The notes under the pieces were generated by a model. It searched no databases and was not told where the DNA came from. It saw only the letters and a list, made by a program, of their open reading frames with translations. Made by a program: the position numbers and the translations under genes. A stretch of DNA of 18,503 nucleotides from Candidatus Omnitrophota bacterium (GTDB lineage: Bacteria > Omnitrophota > Gorgyraeia > Gorgyraeales > Gorgyraeaceae), in the NCBI GenBank assembly GCA_018901615.1, contig JAHIEN010000084.1, positions 1-18,503 of the forward strand. Direction: 5' to 3'. Positions 13,597 through 18,503 of the stretch are shown one piece after another. Each line of letters begins with the position of its first letter. The stretch's first letter is position 1.

Positions 13597-13761
13597 TTAA
13601 CGGCCTTCGCTTTTGCGCTTCGAAAAACACTCTTTGCAGTATACCGGACGGTCTCCGCTGGGTTTAAAAGGGACTTCGCATTCTTTGTTGCATTCTGCGC
13701 ATGTCGCCTTGTGCATCTCTCGCGGACGCCCGCCATACCCACTACCTTGTCCAAATGCCAT
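13597..13761 (-). CDS. Small CxxC zinc-ribbon protein (54 aa)
   Basis: This short gene (ATG 13759-13761, stop 13597-13599) encodes 54 residues: a Gly/Arg-rich N-terminus followed by a zinc ribbon with Cys21, Cys24, Cys28, Cys42 and Cys45, including CNKECEVPFKPSGDRPVYC, and a basic end. GGAGG lies about 4 nt before the ATG, which strongly supports translation. The knuckle is nearly identical to that of the 166-residue protein encoded just upstream, and the DNA over 13614-13701 is about 90 percent identical to 13954-14041. A nucleic-acid-binding role is plausible from the basic, Cys4-type composition but is inference. The 37-bp gap to the larger paralogue suggests co-transcription. Confidence 0.88.
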   Translation of the reverse strand: MAFGQGSGYGGRPREMHKATCAECNKECEVPFKPSGDRPVYCKECFSKRKSEGR

Positions 13762-13798
13762 GTTGCCTCCTTTTTTACTTCCGTTAAAAGCTTAAAAC

Positions 13799-14299
13799 TT
13801 AAACACGTTCTTTTCGTCGCCGAAAGATTGATTTCTTCTTTTTTCCAGAGCTTCGGTTTTCGCCGCCCCGTTGTCTATCAAAATGGCGGACTTGAACAGA
13901 ATCACCTTCTCTGGGCTTACCGTCGTATTTTTCTTTAAACGAGCTGCCTCCCCTGCGCTTCGAAAAACATTCCTTGCAGTATACCGGACGGTCTCCGCTG
14001 GGCTTGAACGGGATTTCGCATTCTTTGTTACAGTCTGAGCAAATAACCCGAGTATAAGTCCTTTCCCTGGGACCATTGTCTTGTCTTCCTCTGTCATGGC
14101 GATGAGAGCGATTGAAGCTACGGGAAGGCTGCTGGGAATAGCTTTTCTCAAAAGGCATTTTCGAAGACTGGCTGATTAAGGTATCCAGCTTCTTCTCCAT
14201 GGCGCTCAACTGCTGCTGCACTTTATTAATGAGGCTAGCTACGCCCGGTTCATCCTGCGGCGCGACTAACAAACTTTTGCGTTTAAAACTTTTTTTCAC
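13799..14299 (-). CDS. Zinc-ribbon protein with coiled coil and basic tails
   Basis: The 166-residue product has four zones: a basic start; a heptad-like coiled coil at about 18-48 (LINKVQQQLSAMEKKLDTLI); an Arg/Ser/His-rich linker (about 58-82); a zinc ribbon with Cys87, Cys90, Cys94, Cys108 and Cys111 in CNKECEIPFKPSGDRPVYC; and a highly basic C-terminus ending in Lys and Arg clusters. The family is widespread as an uncharacterised CxxC-type zinc-ribbon protein. The composition suggests RNA or DNA binding and self-association, but no function is known to me. The start is GTG (14297-14299) with AAGGGG 4 nt upstream; the overlapping ATG is out of frame. A promoter-like site at 14321-14349 precedes it. 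It shares a segment of about 90 percent DNA identity with the small gene downstream. Confidence 0.85.
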   Translation of the reverse strand: MKKSFKRKSLLVAPQDEPGVASLINKVQQQLSAMEKKLDTLISQSSKMPFEKSYSQQPSRSFNRSHRHDRGRQDNGPRERTYTRVICSDCNKECEIPFKPSGDRPVYCKECFSKRRGGSSFKEKYDGKPREGDSVQVRHFDRQRGGENRSSGKKKKSIFRRRKERV

Positions 14300-14320
14300 A
14301 TTACCCCTTTCTTTTTACCT

Positions 14321-14349
14321 ACTATAACACAAATAAAAACCCCTTGCAA
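14321..14349 (-). promoter_or_regulatory. Candidate promoter of the zinc-ribbon genes
   Basis: On the - strand TTGCAA (14344-14349, 4/6) and TATAGT (14321-14326, 5/6) are 17 bp apart. The -35 is embedded in the descending arm of the upstream terminator hairpin. The start would be close to 14314, very near the GTG at 14299. Confidence 0.45.
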
Positions 14350-14370
14350 CTTATCTCTCTACAAGGGTTT
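14335..14370 (-). terminator. Intrinsic terminator after the tolC-macA-macB operon
   Basis: CCCTTG (14341-14346) pairs with CAAGGG (14362-14367), 6 bp with a 15-nt loop, and A/T pairs can extend it past one extra C. On the - strand it runs into GTTTTT (14340-14335). It lies about 40 nt past the macB stop and directly after a tRNA-like 3' end, so it may originally have been a tRNA terminator. Confidence 0.7.
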
Positions 14371-14378
14371 AAAAGTAA

Positions 14379-14402
14379 TGGCTCCTCCGCGAGGACTCGA
14401 AC
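14379..14402 (-). pseudogene. tRNA 3'-end fragment (tRNA-Asn-like), possible attachment site
   Basis: On the - strand these 24 bases read GTTCGAGTCC, then TCGCGGAGGAGCCA. They contain a T-loop (TTCGAGT), the 3' side of the T stem (CCTCG), an acceptor 3' strand (CGGAGGA), a discriminator G and an encoded CCA. The implied 5' acceptor TCCTCCG fits bacterial tRNA-Asn. The bases upstream (GGCAA) do not pair as the other T-stem half, and no anticodon or D arm is present between here and the macB stop at 14408-14410. It is therefore a fragment, not a working tRNA. Such 3' ends are typical leftovers of integration into tRNA genes. Confidence 0.6.
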
Positions 14403-14407
14403 TTGCC

Positions 14408-16366
14408 TCATTCATACCTTAATCCCTCTATAGGATTAAGCTCTGATGCCTTCTTGGCCGGCCATAGACCAAAGAACATGCCTACAGCGATGGAAAAACT
14501 CGCGGCAAGTATAATATTAAAAATAGTAACTTTAGTAGCCCATCCAGCTAAATATGAAAGCATGATAGACGTTAATATACCAAGCAGTATACCCATCAAT
14601 CCGCCGCTAAGAGTCATGACCACTGATTCGATAAGGAACTGAGTCATGATGTCCTTGGCTCTAGCGCCGACTGCCTTGCGCAGCCCTATCTCACGTGTAC
14701 GTTCGGTTACAGAGACAAGCATGATATTCATTATACCTATACCGCCTACGAGAAGAGATATCGCGGCAATACAACCCAGAAGCATGCTCATGGTCTGGGT
14801 AGTCGAGGAAAGCATCTCCTGTATCTCGCTCATATCATGCATGTGAAAATAATCGTCTGGATCCTTTAATATACGATGCCGCTTTGCGATAAGCAACTTG
14901 ATCTTTTCCTGAGCTTTTTTCATTGACTCGACATCGCTTATTTCAGCGTAAATACCATCGAAATAATCCTTTCCAAGCATCCTGTACATAGCTGTGGTGA
15001 CAGGGATATAAATGATATCATCCTGATCATGCCAGCCGCCCGCGCCTTTTTTAGGGGCAACTCCTATTACCTTAAAATTAATACGATTTATCTTTATGGT
15101 CTCGCCCACGGGATTCCTATTGCCGAAAAGTTCGTTCACCACTGACAGCCCCAGTATGGCTATCTTGTCCCGACGGGCAATCTCTTCCTTTGAAAACCAT
15201 CTCCCTATCTCAGGGGTCGTGGCGCGCATTTCTCCGTAATCATATCCGACGCCTTCTATCCTCGTATTCCAGTTTTCATTCTTATAAACTGCCTGACCAC
15301 TACCGCTCGCGTAACCACTGACATTTTTTACCATAGGCGCCAGGCTTTTTATGGCGTCAATGTCGGCATTAGTAAAACGCGTCACAGTACCTGCTCCGCG
15401 GGCAGCGCCCCTCACCCTTGATGAGCCGCCATGTATTGAAAGGAGGTTTGAACCGAGGGTTTTGATACTTTCTTCCATTGACACCTTAGCGCCCTGTCCG
15501 AGCGCGAGCATTGCTATGACCGCTGCCACGCCGAAAAGTATGCCGAGTATGGAAAGAAACGAACGGACCTTATTCGCTAATATTGCCCTGAATGACTGGC
15601 TGACATGCTCTCTGAATTCAACCCTGCCGAAATGAGAATGACTATCTTTTACCAGTTCTTCAACAGACACATCTTTTGTCACAGAGCCTTTGGGCCTTTC
15701 CCTGATGTTGTCTGATACAATCTTCCCATCGCGCATGCTTATAATCCTTTTGGCGTGCTGGGCTATTTCTTTTTCATGCGTGACCAGTATTACGGTCTTG
15801 CCATGCTCGTTTAATTCCTTTAAAATCTTTATTATCTCCTCTTCGCTCTTTGTGTCCAGGTTTCCCGTGGGCTCGTCCGCGAAAAGGATCAATGGATCAT
15901 TCACCAGCGCTCTTGCGATAGCCACCCTCTGCTGCTCGCCTCCCGACAGCTCATTAGGTTTGTGCGCTATGCGTCCGGAAAGCCCTAATGATTCCAGATT
16001 CTTCCTGGCGTTTTCGAACGCGCCTTTTTTTCCTGAATAGACGAGCGGGAGTTCGACGTTTTCGAGCGCGCTGGTCCTGCGGAGAAGGTGAAACTGCTGG
16101 AATACAAATCCTACCAAGCGGTTCCTAAGATGCGCGAGTTCGTCGTCGAAAAATTTTGAGACCTCGGCTCCTAAAAGCCTGTACGAGCCTTTGTCAGGGC
16201 GATCCAGAAAACCCAGCATGTGAAGGAGCGTGGACTTACCGGAACCAGAAGGCCCCATGATTGCCACGAATTCGCCTTGTTGGATACTAAGAGAGATGTC
16301 TCTTAAAGCGAAAACAGAAGTCTCTCCCCTGCCATAGGTCTTGTACAGATTCTTGATTTCTATCAT
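14408..16366 (-). CDS. macB: MacB-type ABC exporter (ATPase-permease fusion)
   Basis: The 652-residue product has the MacB layout. The N-terminal ATPase has Walker A GPSGSGKST (38-46), signature LSGGEQQRVAIARAL (140-154), Walker B LILFADEP (159-166) and the H-loop His197. Then follow one membrane helix (about 265-292, FLSILGILFGVAAVIAMLALG), a periplasmic domain (about 300-520) and three C-terminal helices with ERTREIGLRKAVGARAKDI between the first two. MacB works by mechanotransmission with a MacA adaptor and an outer-membrane TolC duct to move substrates from the periplasm outward; substrates range from macrolides to peptides and siderophores and cannot be told here. Its ATG shares one base with the macA stop (TAATG), so translation is coupled. 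It is last in the operon; a tRNA fragment and terminator follow. Confidence 0.95.
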   Translation of the reverse strand: MIEIKNLYKTYGRGETSVFALRDISLSIQQGEFVAIMGPSGSGKSTLLHMLGFLDRPDKGSYRLLGAEVSKFFDDELAHLRNRLVGFVFQQFHLLRRTSALENVELPLVYSGKKGAFENARKNLESLGLSGRIAHKPNELSGGEQQRVAIARALVNDPLILFADEPTGNLDTKSEEEIIKILKELNEHGKTVILVTHEKEIAQHAKRIISMRDGKIVSDNIRERPKGSVTKDVSVEELVKDSHSHFGRVEFREHVSQSFRAILANKVRSFLSILGILFGVAAVIAMLALGQGAKVSMEESIKTLGSNLLSIHGGSSRVRGAARGAGTVTRFTNADIDAIKSLAPMVKNVSGYASGSGQAVYKNENWNTRIEGVGYDYGEMRATTPEIGRWFSKEEIARRDKIAILGLSVVNELFGNRNPVGETIKINRINFKVIGVAPKKGAGGWHDQDDIIYIPVTTAMYRMLGKDYFDGIYAEISDVESMKKAQEKIKLLIAKRHRILKDPDDYFHMHDMSEIQEMLSSTTQTMSMLLGCIAAISLLVGGIGIMNIMLVSVTERTREIGLRKAVGARAKDIMTQFLIESVVMTLSGGLMGILLGILTSIMLSYLAGWATKVTIFNIILAASFSIAVGMFFGLWPAKKASELNPIEGLRYE

Positions 16367-17322
16367 TATCTCTTTCTCTCGGATATGAATGGGTTGGTGC
16401 CTAAACTCTTCGTCTTGGGTAAATACAGGGTATCCTGGATTATTACGTTGTCCTCAGCGCTCAGACCTGAAATAATCTCGGCTGCTTGGTCATTATTTAA
16501 TCCTATTTTAATATCGCGTTCCGTGATTTTACCGCGAGAGCCCTGGACCAGCACAAATCGTCTTTCCCCGTCATAATGAATAGCGCTTGAGGGGATCATT
16601 AAAACATCTTTTGATTTTTTTTCAACTACCTCCACTGTAACGCTCATGCCTGAACGAAGCATATCCGGGATCTCATTCGGTAATATATCAACATTGTATA
16701 TCGTCACATTGCTAACTATCTCGGATTCATATGCCACATGATCCACTATGCCATCGAGTCGAACATCAGGATAGGCATCTAGTATTATAAGGGCGTCCTG
16801 CCCCACCTTCACTCTTCCTATATCAGTCTCGTCAAACTGGGCGCTTACCACAAGACGGTCGGATAAAACCAGTACTGCGTCAGAGGCTGAAATAGTCTGT
16901 CCTGGCTCGACAGAACGGACTATGATCTCGCCGTCTATGGGCGAGATAATCGGAGTCTTCTTATACGCCTCTTCCCAGTATTTTAAGGCCTCGTCTCCCT
17001 GTGACCTTGCGGCATCCACCAGAGCAGCCCTCTCGGTAGAACTCATCCACGCAAGGATATCGCCCTTATCAACCTTGTCTCCCTCTCTAACCAGGATCTC
17101 CTCAATGCGGCCGCTTATAGAAGGCTTCAACTGAAGTCTATTCTGCGGCTCTACAACACCTGTCGTCTCTACTGTAATCTTAACATCGCCTATAGAAGGA
17201 TTCACGATCTTTTTGTTATTCAATTTGGACTGATCCTTGCCGGCCTTTGAATGCATAAACAAAAATACAGCAGCGCATCCTATAATTACCGCTATAATAA
17301 CTATTGATTTATTTTTCATCAT
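16366..17322 (-). CDS. macA: MacA-like periplasmic adaptor (membrane fusion protein)
   Basis: The 318-residue protein has an N-terminal membrane anchor (about 5-23), then the split lipoyl domain (LKPSISGRIEEILVREGDKV, 65-84, and PIDGEIIVRSVEPGQTI, 128-144), a beta-barrel with DETDIGRVKVGQDALIILDA, and a membrane-proximal domain ending near 305. The segment between lipoyl halves, which forms the long helical hairpin in classical MacA, is only about 30 residues (94-123, SSTERAALVDAARSQGDEAL and on), so the protein is shorter than the roughly 370 residues of E. coli MacA. I recall the same short-hairpin form in other bacterial adaptors. It would link the MacB ATPase to the TolC-type protein. AGGAGG lies 11 nt before the first ATG, which overlaps the tolC end by 14 nt; a second ATG follows directly. 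Confidence 0.9.
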   Translation of the reverse strand: MMKNKSIVIIAVIIGCAAVFLFMHSKAGKDQSKLNNKKIVNPSIGDVKITVETTGVVEPQNRLQLKPSISGRIEEILVREGDKVDKGDILAWMSSTERAALVDAARSQGDEALKYWEEAYKKTPIISPIDGEIIVRSVEPGQTISASDAVLVLSDRLVVSAQFDETDIGRVKVGQDALIILDAYPDVRLDGIVDHVAYESEIVSNVTIYNVDILPNEIPDMLRSGMSVTVEVVEKKSKDVLMIPSSAIHYDGERRFVLVQGSRGKITERDIKIGLNNDQAAEIISGLSAEDNVIIQDTLYLPKTKSLGTNPFISERKR

Positions 17323-18503
17323 ATTCTAACGTGCCTCCTATTGCCTGGATCCAATATGCCTCGGTAATCATCATATTTGCCTGGGTATTCAGGTATGACT
17401 TTTTGGCATTCACGAAATTATCTTCTATGATTATCCAGTCATCAAATGATATAAGGCCTGTTTCGTATTGCGCCTGGGTTATCTTTGCCCTCTCTTCGGA
17501 TGCCTCAAAAAACTTTTCCCGCACAGAGACATTTTCTATTGAGTCAATCAGGTCCTTCCATGTAGTCTCTAATGTGACCAATACACTGTCCTTGCCGCTC
17601 CGCTCTTCTGATTCAGCTTGACGTAATTTAGACTTTGCCTTTCTAACTTCCGCGATGCGGCTTCCGCCCTCAAATATAGGCAATGACACTGACACGCCGA
17701 AAGACCACGTATCGCTTCTGGGCGGCCAGTCATCGCTGGATTTGCCTGCAGAACCGTTCAGATAAACCTGCGGCAAAAAATCAGCCTGCTCTGATTTAAG
17801 GTCATATCGCGCCGCTTCCTTCTCGGCTATTAATTCCTGGAGAAAAGGCGTAGTATCAGCCAGGTTCTCAATGTCTGGTTTAATGTCATAGTCTCTTGCA
17901 AGAGAAAATTCTCCTTTCACGCTCATGAGATCCATTTTTTCAAGGCCCATTTCTTTTGATAACTCACGCTGATAAAGAACAATGTTTCTTTCTGCCTGTT
18001 TTACTTCGTATTCTGCGTTGGCAAGGTCTGCCTCGGCAGTCAAAAGCGAACCCTTATGCTCTCTTCCCGCTTCATATCGCAATTTAACCAGCTTGAGATT
18101 TTGCCTCCTGCGCTCGGCAATATCCTTTGTAAGAATGGCGAGTTCCTGCGCCCTTAAAAGCCCGATAAAAGAATTTCTCAAATTCAGCCTTATGTTCGAA
18201 GAAGTGACTTTATAATTATATTCTTCTGCCTTAAAAGTCTTTGATGAGCTGGATATATCATGTAGTGTCTTAAAGCCGTCGAAGATGAGCTGTTCGCCGG
18301 TTACGCTATATAAATAAGTATCAGTCGTGGCGCCAGTCGTGGCCTTTGCGCTTTTACCTGATACTGTGCCGTCTATCTGAGGCAACATGGAGCTTATCTC
18401 TATTACCTTATCCTCTCTTGCCTGTTTGACTTTCTCAGCAGCAGAGATTAAATCAGGATGGTCCTTCTTCGCCTCAACCACACAATCTTTCCATGTAAGG
18501 ATA
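17309..18503 (-). CDS. TolC family outer-membrane efflux protein (N-terminus beyond window)
   Basis: The frame is open to the window end, giving 397 codons. The first visible residues, ILTWKDCVVEA, correspond to the start of the mature TolC fold, so only the signal peptide and a few residues are missing. A GTG at 18479-18481 is internal, not the start. The sequence shows the two-repeat pattern of OEP/TolC proteins: long alpha-helical hairpins (for example QELAILTKDIAERRRQNLKL and EAGREHKGSLLTAEADLANA) alternating with beta segments (FLPQVYLNGSAG, SFGVSVSLPIFEGG). These trimerise to form an outer-membrane channel and periplasmic tunnel. Finding it directly upstream of, and overlapping, macA and macB indicates a dedicated tripartite exporter. 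The stop is TAA 17309-17311. Confidence 0.93.
   Translation of the reverse strand, partial: ILTWKDCVVEAKKDHPDLISAAEKVKQAREDKVIEISSMLPQIDGTVSGKSAKATTGATTDTYLYSVTGEQLIFDGFKTLHDISSSSKTFKAEEYNYKVTSSNIRLNLRNSFIGLLRAQELAILTKDIAERRRQNLKLVKLRYEAGREHKGSLLTAEADLANAEYEVKQAERNIVLYQRELSKEMGLEKMDLMSVKGEFSLARDYDIKPDIENLADTTPFLQELIAEKEAARYDLKSEQADFLPQVYLNGSAGKSSDDWPPRSDTWSFGVSVSLPIFEGGSRIAEVRKAKSKLRQAESEERSGKDSVLVTLETTWKDLIDSIENVSVREKFFEASEERAKITQAQYETGLISFDDWIIIEDNFVNAKKSYLNTQANMMITEAYWIQAIGGTLEYDEK

Noticed and set aside
13792..14151. 119-residue - strand frame overlapping the zinc-ribbon gene
   Set aside because: It lies in another frame of a gene with a recognisable Cys-rich ribbon conserved with its paralogue; the alternative frame has no conserved motif.
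14370..14410. Functional tRNA gene next to macB
   Set aside because: Only the T-loop, half the T stem, the acceptor 3' strand and CCA are present; there is no space for the rest before the macB stop.

Overview
The window is about 18.5 kb of a compact bacterial chromosome with short intergenic gaps, overlapping genes, good Shine-Dalgarno sites and occasional GTG/TTG starts. I see no rRNA, intact tRNA, IS element, phage gene or CRISPR. The gene mix includes a DUF3047 protein, homospermidine synthase with an Orn/Lys decarboxylase, GlgB with a GH57-DUF3536 protein and MalQ, a one-iron superoxide reductase, CxxC zinc-ribbon proteins and a MacAB-TolC-type exporter. This suggests an anaerobic or microaerophilic Gram-negative-type bacterium, for example of the Omnitrophota or a neighbouring phylum. 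That assignment is inferred from gene content and is low confidence.

Left end (1-1440): the tail of a DUF3047 gene overlaps a small two-helix membrane protein gene on the + strand. A bidirectional terminator separates this pair from a convergent cold-shock protein gene on the - strand. That gene has a near-consensus promoter and a leader of about 137 nt that contains a complete intrinsic-terminator-like hairpin enclosed by a longer-range helix. A GC-richer block that can fold on itself lies between this promoter and the next gene.

Polyamine unit (1441-4075, +): homospermidine synthase overlaps a PLP-dependent ornithine/lysine decarboxylase. Together they could take ornithine through putrescine to homospermidine.

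Glycogen/maltodextrin unit (4096-10005, - strand; transcription order glgB, GH57-DUF3536, malQ): a branching enzyme, a GH57 family protein of uncertain specificity and a 4-alpha-glucanotransferase, transcribed from a promoter at 10055-10084.

Stress and transport genes (10166-14299, - strand): a DUF2934 small protein; an apparent marC - unknown membrane-anchored protein - superoxide reductase operon; a solitary Acr3 arsenite exporter gene; and two zinc-ribbon genes that share a duplicated segment. The shorter one encodes only 54 residues.

Right end (14408-18503, - strand): a tightly overlapping tolC-macA-macB-type export operon, with tolC cut by the window end. Just beyond its last stop codon is a 24-nt match to the 3' end of a tRNA (tRNA-Asn-like) followed by a terminator. 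This suggests an old integration junction. The terminator is nearly repeated upstream of acr3, each time followed by a promoter-like -10.
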